Part shown: positions 1 through 5,618 of the stretch, one piece after another | Position numbering within the stretch: the first letter of the stretch is position 1 | Layout: each line of letters opens with the position of its first letter | Assembly (NCBI GenBank): GCA_947293975.1 | Contig: CAMYPV010000069.1 | Location: 1-5,895, forward strand | Length of the DNA stretch: 5,895 nt | Reading direction: 5' to 3' | Source: an uncultured Ezakiella sp. | GTDB taxonomy: Bacteria; Bacillota; Clostridia; Tissierellales; Peptoniphilaceae | Translations under genes and position numbers: made by a program | The notes under the pieces: generated by a model | Told to the model about the DNA's origin: nothing | Seen by the model: only the letters and a program-made list of their open reading frames with translations | The model's database searches: none

Positions 1-103
1 GAATATTATACATTGGTTTTTGTTTAAAGTCAATAATAATTCTCATTTAGAATGGGTTTTTGTTGCATTATATAATAGGAAGAAATTTTTTCGTTTGTCA
101 GTG
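1..103. other. AT-rich edge region, no gene recognised
   Basis: This AT-rich stretch precedes the repeat array and I see no supportable gene in it. A TATAAT hexamer at 71-76 could be a -10 box reading into the array, but the sequence 17 bases upstream (TAGAAT, 48-53) matches only half of a -35 consensus, so no promoter is called. One plus-strand frame is open from base 2 to the stop at 134-136, about 44 codons rich in aromatic residues, Lys and Asn. It resembles no family I know and ends inside the repeats. Confidence 0.4.
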
Positions 104-306
104 TACAACGGTTTTAAATGGTGTTGCTATGTGTAACGGTAAATGTCGACACGGTGGTCGACCCTACAACGTTGTAAACGTTTTTGTGATGTATAGCGGG
201 AAATGTCGGCCGACAGATTCTACAAATCGACATTCGCTTATTGCTCTGTCTCTTTGGAATCTTTGGCATGAGACCTGTCTTTGCTCTGACTTCACAACAA
301 AACTCT

Positions 307-334
307 TGTCGCTCGCGGTCGGTCGACCCTACAA
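307..334 (+). repeat. Exact 28-base direct repeat, copy 1
   Basis: This B-type arm starts TGTCGCTCGCGG and ends GTCGACCCTACAA. It is identical over 28 bases to 432-459, offset by 125. It includes the palindrome GGTCGACC (321-328). Identity ends abruptly on both sides, which suggests a conserved module inside more diverged units. Confidence 0.85.
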
Positions 335-352
335 TGTTTTTCATGGATGTGA

Positions 353-398
353 GCAACGCCGCATGTAGAGGAAACCACCGTGTTTCCAACGGCGTTGC
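353..398. other. Two-tiered GC-rich stem-loop within the repeat array
   Basis: GCAACGCCG (353-361) pairs perfectly with CGGCGTTGC (390-398), giving a 9-base-pair GC-rich outer stem. Inside it GGAAAC (370-375) pairs with GTTTCC (382-387) around the six-base loop CACCGT. An asymmetric internal loop separates the stems: 8 bases on the left and 2 on the right. No U-tract follows on either strand, so it is not a typical intrinsic terminator. It may be the folded core of a repeat element or of a small transcript; the sequence does not decide. Confidence 0.6.
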
Positions 399-431
399 GG
401 TTTATATGGTATTGCGATGTATAAAAATAAA

Positions 432-459
432 TGTCGCTCGCGGTCGGTCGACCCTACAA
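432..459 (+). repeat. Exact 28-base direct repeat, copy 2
   Basis: This is the second copy of the B-type arm, identical to 307-334. It is preceded by a good 20-base module (417-436), whereas copy 1 is not. The palindrome GGTCGACC is at 446-453. Confidence 0.85.
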
Positions 460-471
460 CATTTTTTCGAA

Positions 472-600
472 CACAATATCGCTTGTCGACCCTACAACGT
501 TGTAATTGGTGTATCTATGTATAAAAACAAATGTCGACACGGTGGTCGACTCTACTAGGGCTTCAACACTTTCGTGATCGACGCTACAGGCGATATTGTG
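472..600. repeat. 129-base segment bounded by inverted repeats, MITE-like
   Basis: CACAATATCGC at 472-482 is the exact reverse complement of GCGATATTGTG at 590-600. With one mismatch the match extends to 15 bases (472-486 against 586-600). The interior holds repeat units with GTCGAC palindromes and the TACAACGTTGTA palindrome, and no coding capacity. I see no target-site duplication in the flanking bases (TCGAA on the left, CGTTG on the right), so a mobile origin is only a possibility. The pair could equally be one large palindromic repeat. Confidence 0.45.
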
Positions 601-699
601 CGTTGTTTTTATATATGATGATGTTTATGTGCAATTTGGTCGAAATGTATTTTTTTATAAAATTTTTTTATAATTATATTTATATTTTTTCGTTTTAGC

Positions 700-728
700 T
701 TGACAAAGTGATGTTTTGAGTGTATAAT
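700..728 (+). promoter_or_regulatory. Sigma-A promoter of the hydrogenase operon
   Basis: TTGACA at 700-705 and TATAAT at 723-728 are both perfect consensus hexamers, separated by the ideal 17 bases. A run of A/T-tracts at 650-690 lies directly upstream and could act as an UP element. Transcription should start near 735, leaving a leader of about 27 bases. No Rex-type operator (TTGTTAA/TTAACAA) is visible from 600 to 760. Confidence 0.88.
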
Positions 729-745
729 GTGATTAGGATTACATT
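726..745. promoter_or_regulatory. CRP/FNR-like dyad over the hydrogenase transcription start
   Basis: The sequence reads AATGTGA-N6-TTACATT, arms at 726-732 and 739-745, symmetrical except for one position. It is close to the classical CRP consensus AATGTGA-N6-TCACATT. It overlaps the end of the -10 box and is centred on the predicted start site, where a bound protein would block RNA polymerase. Use by a Crp/Fnr-family repressor is an inference; no regulator gene is in the window. Confidence 0.4.
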
Positions 746-747
746 TG

Positions 748-754
748 AAAGGAG
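748..754 (+). promoter_or_regulatory. Ribosome binding site fixing the NuoE-like start
   Basis: AAAGGAG lies 7 bases before ATG 762. A longer in-frame reading from GTG 720 is possible on paper, but it would start upstream of the -10 box and of the predicted transcript start, so ATG 762 is chosen. Confidence 0.85.
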
Positions 755-761
755 CGTTTCA

Positions 762-1253
762 ATGAGTTTTTGCATGAAACAAGATAAAGCTAAGTTTGAC
801 GAATTTGTAAACTTCGTCGAAAGCCACAAGGACGATCCTGGCGCTATTATGCCTGTCCTTCAGGAAGCACAGAAAATTTTTGGTTACATACCGGAAGAGA
901 TTGTCGATTACATGGCTCTTAAATTACAGAAACCTAGCAGCGAAATTTTTGGCGTTGCAACTTTTTATTCACAATTTACTTTAACTCCAAGGGGCAAACA
1001 CGAAATTTGCGTTTGCTTAGGTACAGCTTGTTATGTTAAGGGTGCTGACAAGTTGTTGGATGAATTCTGCAATACGCTTAATATCAAAGCTGGCGGCACG
1101 ACCAAAGATGGTTTGTTCTCAGTTGTTGAAACTAGATGCGTTGGCGAATGTGGAGATGCGCCTGTCGTTACTGTTGATGGTACAAATGTGCCGTTCGTAA
1201 CAAAAGAAATGGTTCATCAAATAATTTCAGATGCGGAGGGTGCAAATGAATAA
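762..1253 (+). CDS. hydC: NADH-linked [FeFe] hydrogenase, NuoE-family [2Fe-2S] subunit (HydC/HndA)
   Basis: This 163-residue protein is the small electron-transfer subunit of the soluble hydrogenase encoded by the operon. An N-terminal helical part (about 1-75) precedes a thioredoxin-like [2Fe-2S] domain (about 80-163). The ligand set is complete: C85 and C90 in CLGTAC, and C126 and C130 in RCVGEC, the C-x4-C / C-x3-C pattern of the 24-kDa (NuoE) family. Length matches the usual 155-170 residues. In related complexes this subunit sits beside the FMN-bearing NuoF-like subunit, and its cluster is thought to take part in flavin-based electron bifurcation. It is first in the operon, directly behind the promoter, and its stop codon overlaps the next gene by 8 bases, suggesting coupled translation. 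NuoE of respiratory complex I is unlikely because the gene is linked to nuoF-like and hydA genes with no other nuo genes. Confidence 0.93.
   Translation: MSFCMKQDKAKFDEFVNFVESHKDDPGAIMPVLQEAQKIFGYIPEEIVDYMALKLQKPSSEIFGVATFYSQFTLTPRGKHEICVCLGTACYVKGADKLLDEFCNTLNIKAGGTTKDGLFSVVETRCVGECGDAPVVTVDGTNVPFVTKEMVHQIISDAEGANE
1235..1239 (+). promoter_or_regulatory. Ribosome binding site of the NuoF-like gene, inside the preceding gene
   Basis: GGAGG lies within the last codons of the NuoE-like gene, 6 bases before ATG 1246. It favours that start over the upstream in-frame ATG at 1231, which would place the Shine-Dalgarno sequence inside the coding region. Confidence 0.85.
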
Positions 1254-2823
1254 AGAGCAATTATTAAAGATTAAAAACGATACTTATCCCAAGCTTATAA
1301 ATAGGCTTGATCCTGAAAAATATATTATCGATGGCGACAAAATCACTTTAAGGGGTGATTTCTACGAAAAACAAATGCGTATTGTACTTAGAAATTGTAA
1401 TATTATCGACCCTAACTCAACCGACGAATATATCGCACGCGGCGGTTATTTTGCGCTTGAAAAATGTTTAAATGATTTGTCAAAAGAAGCTATTATTGAT
1501 GAGGTTAAAAAATCCGGCCTTCGTGGTCGTGGTGGTGCAGGTTTTCCTACTGGTAAAAAATGGGAAGCTGCTTTTGTGCAAACAGAGCCACAAAAATATA
1601 TTATCTGTAATGCTGACGAGGGCGACCCTGGTGCATTTATGGATAGATCTGTACTTGAGTTCGACCCACACAGCGTGCTTGAAGGTATGGCGATTGCAGG
1701 TTTGGCTATAGGTGCTGATCATGGTTACATTTATGTTCGTGCTGAATATCCGAAGGCTGTTGATGCTTTAAATCACGCCATAAAGGAAGCTGAAAAGATG
1801 AATTTGTTGGGCGACAATATCATGGGCAGCGATTTTAATTTTAAGATCGAGCTTAGACTTGGCGCTGGAGCTTTTGTTTGTGGTGAAGGTACTGCTTTGA
1901 TGGAATCCATCGAAGGCAAGCGTGGTATGCCTCGTAACAAGGAGTTTAGAACGACTGAAAGAGGTTTGTGGGGCAAACCTACTGTTATTAACAATGTTGA
2001 GACTTTTGCAAATATTGCTCAAATTATAAACAACGGTGCTGAATGGTTCAATTCAATCGGCACAAAAGATTCTCCAGGCACAAAGGTTTTTGCGCTTGTT
2101 GGTAAGATTACACATTCTGGCCTTGTTGAGGTTCCTATGGGTACTTCGATTAATGACATTGTATTTGGAATTGGCGAAGGTATTCAAAATGGTAAACGTG
2201 CAAAGGCTGTGCAAACCGGTGGTCCATCGGGCGGTTGTATTCCGACAACGCTTTTTGATACGGGCTGCGACTTTGAATCACTAAAGGCCATTGGCTCTAT
2301 CATGGGTTCTGGCGGAATGGTTGTTATGGACGAAGATGACTGTATGGTTGACATTGCGAGATTCTTCTTGGAATTCTCTGTTGACGAATCTTGCGGTAAA
2401 TGCACACCTTGCAGAATTGGTAACAAGAGATTGTTCGAGATGCTTACTGATATGATTGAAGGCAGAGGCACTGAAGAGACGATTTTAAAACTCGAAGAAT
2501 TGTCAAAAATTGTTTCTGAAACTTCTTTGTGCGGTCTTGGTCAATCAAGTCCTAACCCGATTTTGTCTACTATTCATTACTTTAAGGATGAATATTATGC
2601 TCATATCGGCGATAATAAGCACTGCCCTGCAAAGAGATGTAAGGGTGTTATGAATTATGTCATCACAGATAAATGTATTGGTTGCACAAAATGTGCTAAG
2701 CGTTGCCCTGTGCATTGTATTTCTGGTCAGCCTAAAAAACTGCACGAAATTGACCAAAGCGCATGTATCAAATGTGGCCAATGCGAAATGGCATGTCCAG
2801 TAAATGCGATTATTTTTTCATAG
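1246..2823 (+). CDS. hydB: NADH-linked [FeFe] hydrogenase, NuoF-family flavoprotein subunit (HydB/HndC)
   Basis: This 525-residue subunit should bind FMN and NAD(H) and pass electrons toward the hydrogenase subunit. The FMN/NADH domain shows GLRGRGGAGFPTGKKW (91-106), NADEGDPGAFMDR (122-134) and GAGAFVCGEGTAL (206-218). An SLBB-like segment follows (about 265-345). The N3-type [4Fe-4S] ligands are C383, C386, C389 and C429. The C-terminal 2x[4Fe-4S] ferredoxin domain has C477/C480/C483/C487 and C507/C510/C513/C517. This extension is typical of hydrogenase and bifurcating NuoF homologues and is absent from complex I NuoF. C460 and C465, with H459, precede it and might bind a metal. The first 50 residues lack cysteine, so the N-terminal thioredoxin-like [2Fe-2S] domain of Thermotoga-type HydB (over 600 residues) is missing. 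Position 215 is Gly where many NuoF proteins have Glu. The gene overlaps hydC by 8 bases. Confidence 0.93.
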   Translation: MNKEQLLKIKNDTYPKLINRLDPEKYIIDGDKITLRGDFYEKQMRIVLRNCNIIDPNSTDEYIARGGYFALEKCLNDLSKEAIIDEVKKSGLRGRGGAGFPTGKKWEAAFVQTEPQKYIICNADEGDPGAFMDRSVLEFDPHSVLEGMAIAGLAIGADHGYIYVRAEYPKAVDALNHAIKEAEKMNLLGDNIMGSDFNFKIELRLGAGAFVCGEGTALMESIEGKRGMPRNKEFRTTERGLWGKPTVINNVETFANIAQIINNGAEWFNSIGTKDSPGTKVFALVGKITHSGLVEVPMGTSINDIVFGIGEGIQNGKRAKAVQTGGPSGGCIPTTLFDTGCDFESLKAIGSIMGSGGMVVMDEDDCMVDIARFFLEFSVDESCGKCTPCRIGNKRLFEMLTDMIEGRGTEETILKLEELSKIVSETSLCGLGQSSPNPILSTIHYFKDEYYAHIGDNKHCPAKRCKGVMNYVITDKCIGCTKCAKRCPVHCISGQPKKLHEIDQSACIKCGQCEMACPVNAIIFS

Positions 2824-2832
2824 GAGGCAAGA

Positions 2833-4563
2833 ATGATAAATTTAAAAATAAATGATATTGATATAAGCGTGCCTAAGGGGACGACTATATTAGAAGCTGC
2901 AAAAAAAATAAATATTAAAATTCCTACACTTTGTCATCTTGATCTTCACGATATTAAATTTGTTAATAAACTTGCAAGTTGCAGAGTATGTGTTGTTGAA
3001 GATTTAAAATCAGGTAAGATGCTCCCAGCTTGTGCAACACCTGTTAAAGAAGGAATGACGATTAAAACCGATTCTATTCGTACTGTTAAATCAAGACGTG
3101 CGATTGTGGAATTGTTATTATCCGACCATCCAAATTCATGTTTGACTTGTGCAAAGAACTTGGATTGTCAGTTGCAAAAAATTGCTCACGACCTTGGCGT
3201 TCGTGAAATCCCATATCAAGGCGAAATGCGTCACTTGCCGATAGATGCAAACAGCTACTCTATCGTGCGTGATCCTAACAAATGTATTTTGTGCAGACGA
3301 TGCGAAACAATGTGTAATGAGGTTCAAACTGTCGGTGCACTTGCTGAGGTTGGTCGTGGTTTCTACACACATGTGGGTAGTACTTTTAATAGATCGATGT
3401 TTGAAACGACTTGTACTTTCTGTGGCCAATGCGTAAGCGTTTGTCCAACAGGAGCGTTAACAGAGGTTTCAAATGTTACAAAGCTATGGAACGAATTGCA
3501 CTCTGACAAGGTTGTAGTTGTGCAAACTGCACCTGCTGTTCGTGTTGCACTTGGCGAAAGTTTTGGAATGGAGCCTGGCACTGTCGTTACAGGTAGAATG
3601 GTCAGCGCTCTTAGAAAGCTTGGCTTTGACTATATATTTGATACAAACTTTGCTGCAGACCTTACAATTGTGGAAGAGGCAAATGAATTTGTTAAGAGAA
3701 TGAGAGAAGACAATTTGCCTATTCTTACATCTTGCTGCCCAGGTTGGGTAAACTTCTTGGAGCAACAATTCTCTGACTTGGTAAATATTCCAAGTACATG
3801 TAAGAGTCCACACGAAATGTTCGGTGCGATTGCAAAATCTTATCTATGTAAAAAATTAAATGTAAAACCTGAAAATATGTGCGTTGTTTCTGTAATGCCA
3901 TGCGTTGCGAAGAAATTTGAATCAGCTCGTCCTGAGCTTGAAAAAGACGGACATTCAGACGTTGATATAGTAATTACAACTCGTGAGTTGGCTCAGATGA
4001 TTAAAGAGTCTGGCATCAACTTCTTCGATTTGGAAGAAGGCGAATTCGACGATCCAATGGGCGAATCAACAGGTGCAGGTGCAATCTTCGGCGCAACAGG
4101 CGGCGTTATCGAGGCAACTGTAAGAACTGCTTACGAAACAATTACTGGCGAAGAACTTCAAAAATTAGAATTCACAGCCCTAAGAGGTCTTGACGGAATA
4201 AAAGAAACAACTGTCAATATTGCTGGCAAAGACGTTAGAATTGCTGTTGCAAATGGTCTTGGCAACACGAGAAAGCTTTTGAACAAAGTTAGAAGTGGCG
4301 AAGAAAAGTTTGATGCAATCGAAGTTATGGCTTGTCCTGGCGGATGTATCGGTGGCGGCGGTCAGCCATATCACCACGGAGATATTTCGGTGCTAAAACG
4401 CAGAGCCGAGGGTATTTATTCAGTTGATCAGAATAAAAAACTCAGAAAATCTCACGAAAATCCAAAAGTACAACAACTTTACAGCGAATTCTTAGGCGAA
4501 GTTGGTGGCCATTTGGCACACGAACTATTGCACACACATTACGAAGCAAAACCAAAACTATAA
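2833..4563 (+). CDS. hydA: [FeFe] hydrogenase catalytic subunit, group A (HydA/HndD)
   Basis: This 576-residue protein catalyses reversible H2 formation from protons and electrons in the cytoplasm. It has the full M3 cluster set of Clostridium pasteurianus CpI (574 residues): N-terminal [2Fe-2S] (C34, C50, C53, C67), His-Cys3 [4Fe-4S] (H99, C103, C106, C112), and two ferredoxin-type [4Fe-4S] clusters (C151/C154/C157/C161 and C194/C197/C200/C204). The H-cluster domain has all signatures: L1 TSCCPGW (299-305, with C301 the expected proton-transfer Cys and C302 a ligand), L2 MPCVAKKFE (355-363, C357) and L3 ACPGGCIGGGGQP (500-512, C501 and C505). The C-terminus is His-rich (LAHELLHTHY) and carries no extra [2Fe-2S] domain, unlike Thermotoga HydA. 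The start is ATG 2833, behind AGGAGG (2822-2827), which overlaps the hydB stop codon. The operon context points to NAD(H)/ferredoxin use rather than ferredoxin alone. Activity needs HydEFG maturases encoded elsewhere. Confidence 0.97.
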   Translation: MINLKINDIDISVPKGTTILEAAKKINIKIPTLCHLDLHDIKFVNKLASCRVCVVEDLKSGKMLPACATPVKEGMTIKTDSIRTVKSRRAIVELLLSDHPNSCLTCAKNLDCQLQKIAHDLGVREIPYQGEMRHLPIDANSYSIVRDPNKCILCRRCETMCNEVQTVGALAEVGRGFYTHVGSTFNRSMFETTCTFCGQCVSVCPTGALTEVSNVTKLWNELHSDKVVVVQTAPAVRVALGESFGMEPGTVVTGRMVSALRKLGFDYIFDTNFAADLTIVEEANEFVKRMREDNLPILTSCCPGWVNFLEQQFSDLVNIPSTCKSPHEMFGAIAKSYLCKKLNVKPENMCVVSVMPCVAKKFESARPELEKDGHSDVDIVITTRELAQMIKESGINFFDLEEGEFDDPMGESTGAGAIFGATGGVIEATVRTAYETITGEELQKLEFTALRGLDGIKETTVNIAGKDVRIAVANGLGNTRKLLNKVRSGEEKFDAIEVMACPGGCIGGGGQPYHHGDISVLKRRAEGIYSVDQNKKLRKSHENPKVQQLYSEFLGEVGGHLAHELLHTHYEAKPKL

Positions 4564-4595
4564 TCAAAAATTATAAATTTAATTTTATAAAAATA

Positions 4596-4635
4596 AAACC
4601 AAGGCAAGTGGAAACCTCCACCCCTTGGTTTTTTT
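4596..4635. terminator. Bidirectional intrinsic terminator, copy 1
   Basis: AAACCAAGG (4596-4604) pairs with CCTTGGTTT (4623-4631). Inside, GTGGA (4608-4612) pairs with TCCAC (4617-4621) around an AACC tetraloop. Seven T residues (4629-4635) follow on the plus strand. On the minus strand the hairpin is followed by a T-rich tract (complement of 4589-4598). It lies 32 bases after the hydA stop and also ends transcription of the convergent methyltransferase gene. It is part of a 49-base sequence (4589-4637) repeated at 5572-5620. Confidence 0.92.
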
Positions 4636-4695
4636 GTGGGAAAAAATTACTTAGACTTTTGCAATTAATTTTTCCTATACTTTTATCCAAACAAT

Positions 4696-5472
4696 TTATT
4701 TTACACTTGCTATGGCAATAAAATTCATCTTGGATTTGTTTTTTCTAAAGAAATTTATCATCTCAAATAATTGGCCACGGTTGGAATCAAGGATTCCATT
4801 TCCTAAAATTTTTACCATGCCAAAAAAGCCTTCGTCCTTAATCATTCCGGACCTCGAAAGCAAGGTCATCTTACCAAATATACATTCAGACTTTTCAAAG
4901 CCCGCTTCTTTATAAAAGTTCAGCCAGTCATTTTTTGTGTGGGGGACAGCAGGATTATAAATTACCCTTTGCAATTCTTTGACCAAGTCTGCATCTTCTT
5001 TTTCAAGCATAACATCGTGGGTCAAAAGGATGCCACCTTTTTTTAAAACCCTGTAGTATTCTTTAAGCGCCATTTGCTTTTGACTGTCGCTTAGCATGGT
5101 AAGCATGGCCTCATTAATTACAACATCAAAACTCTCATCTTCAAAGGGAAGCTTCGTTGCATCTGCAACCATTACATCCACATATTCTGATAAATGCCTA
5201 CTTACAATATTTGCCTTAGCAGAAGTTATGGCTCTTTCATTTAAATCAATGCCCACATTTTTGTTGTGGTATTTTTTTGCAAAATCCATTATGTTGTCAG
5301 CTTCATTGCAGGCAACTTCCAAAATCCTCGGCGACTTTGAAAAATCAATTTTATCTATCAACCAATCAGTTGCATGAACTCCGCCTGGGCGTAATCTTTT
5401 TTTGCCCAATCTCTTGAGTAGAAAATGTCCTGGCTCACGTTTTACAGTTTTATAAATCATTTCTTTGCTCAT
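4696..5472 (-). CDS. Class I SAM-dependent methyltransferase, substrate unknown
   Basis: This 258-residue protein has a Rossmann-type methyltransferase core of the Methyltransf_11 kind. A basic N-terminal part (KRLGKKRLRPGG, 20-31) leads into motif I at 50-60 (ILEVACNEADN). The acidic motif II is GIDLN (74-78), followed by DATKLPFEDESFDVV (104-118) and the RVLKKGGILL strand-turn (141-150). Motif I normally reads like E-V-G/A-C-G-x-G. Here the glycines after the cysteine are replaced by NEADN, so SAM binding may be altered. The C-terminal third (about 175-258) probably shapes the substrate site. The substrate cannot be read from sequence; a small molecule is more likely than DNA or rRNA because no nucleic-acid target motif is seen. 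The start ATG (5470-5472) follows GGAG at 5480-5483 with 7 bases between. The gene has its own promoter and is flanked by duplicated terminators, so it is monocistronic and not functionally tied to the hydrogenase. Confidence 0.85.
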   Translation of the reverse strand: MSKEMIYKTVKREPGHFLLKRLGKKRLRPGGVHATDWLIDKIDFSKSPRILEVACNEADNIMDFAKKYHNKNVGIDLNERAITSAKANIVSRHLSEYVDVMVADATKLPFEDESFDVVINEAMLTMLSDSQKQMALKEYYRVLKKGGILLTHDVMLEKEDADLVKELQRVIYNPAVPHTKNDWLNFYKEAGFEKSECIFGKMTLLSRSGMIKDEGFFGMVKILGNGILDSNRGQLFEMINFFRKNKSKMNFIAIASVK

Positions 5473-5494
5473 AAAATCACTCCATTTTTTATTT

Positions 5495-5510
5495 GTTAGT
5501 CATAGCTAAC
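5495..5510. promoter_or_regulatory. GTTAG/CTAAC dyad at the methyltransferase start site
   Basis: GTTAG (5495-5499) and CTAAC (5506-5510) form a perfect 5-base inverted repeat with a 6-base spacer. It lies just downstream of the predicted transcription start (about 5511), the position of a repressor operator. The half-sites resemble those of DtxR/IdeR-type metalloregulators, although the classical DtxR box has much closer half-sites. Assignment to a regulator is an inference. Confidence 0.35.
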
Positions 5511-5517
5511 TTATTTA

Positions 5518-5547
5518 ATTATAAATGAAATTCTCGGTTGTTGTCAA
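5518..5547 (-). promoter_or_regulatory. Sigma-A promoter of the methyltransferase gene
   Basis: On the minus strand TTGACA (5547-5542) and TATAAT (5523-5518) are perfect consensus hexamers with an 18-base spacer. Transcription should start near 5511, giving a leader of about 39 bases before the ATG at 5472. Confidence 0.82.
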
Positions 5548-5578
5548 GGCTCTTAGGGCGAATTAGATTTAAAAAATA

Positions 5579-5618
5579 AAACCAAGATAAGTGGAAATCC
5601 TCCACCCCTTGGTTTTTT
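5579..5618 (-). terminator. Intrinsic terminator, copy 2, duplicate of the post-hydA terminator
   Basis: AAACCAAG (5579-5586) pairs with CTTGGTTT (5608-5615), and GTGGA (5591-5595) pairs with TCCAC (5601-5605). T-rich tracts follow on both strands. The 49-base block 5572-5620 matches 4589-4637 with two substitutions and two single-base indels, in the same orientation. Here it can only serve the minus-strand acetyltransferase, whose stop is about 140 bases away. It insulates the methyltransferase promoter, whose -35 box begins 24 bases beyond it. Confidence 0.82.

Larger units (their letters stand above)
104..590. repeat. Degenerate array of ~60-base palindrome-rich repeats
   Basis: The best units run 104-164, 165-220, about 387-454 and 493-552. 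An ideal unit starts with TACAACGTTGTA (a perfect 12-base palindrome at 165-176 and 493-504). It continues into a 20-base module near ATGTATAAAAATAAATGTCG (129-148, 189-208, 417-436, 517-536) and ends in an arm closing with GGTCGACCC. Shortened or diverged units fill the gaps (221-329, 330-386, 455-492, 553-584). Two arm types alternate: ACACGGTG (A type, 150-157 and 538-545) and CTCGCGGTCG (B type, 311-320 and 436-445). Spacing is irregular and there are no unique equal-length spacers, so this is not CRISPR. It resembles the intergenic palindromic repeats scattered through many clostridial genomes. Function is unknown; it ends about 110 bases before the hydrogenase promoter. Confidence 0.7.

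Noticed and set aside
2..136. Plus-strand frame open from the left edge, possibly the 3' end of a gene
   Set aside because: It is only about 44 codons of low-complexity aromatic/Lys/Asn residues in AT-rich DNA, and its end falls inside a repeat unit. There is nothing to identify it.
60..558. Open frames of about 90-105 codons on both strands across the repeat array
   Set aside because: They follow the repeats, giving recurring peptides such as CRPYNVV, and show neither a ribosome binding site nor family similarity.
104..590. CRISPR array
   Set aside because: Unit lengths vary from about 32 to over 100 bases, repeats are diverged and palindromic, there are no distinct spacers of uniform length, and no cas gene is present.
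600..760. Rex operator controlling the hydrogenase operon
   Set aside because: No TTGTTAA/TTAACAA-type dyad was found by eye in the upstream region.
720..761. GTG 720 as start of the NuoE-like protein (14 extra residues)
   Set aside because: It lies upstream of the -10 box and the predicted transcript start, and the good Shine-Dalgarno sequence sits before ATG 762.
1231..1245. ATG 1231 as start of the NuoF-like protein
   Set aside because: The GGAGG at 1235-1239 is downstream of it and correctly spaced for ATG 1246.
1253..2833. Complex I (nuoE/nuoF) rather than hydrogenase subunits
   Set aside because: The C-terminal 2x[4Fe-4S] extension of the NuoF-like protein and direct linkage to hydA, with no other nuo genes, fit the hydrogenase family.
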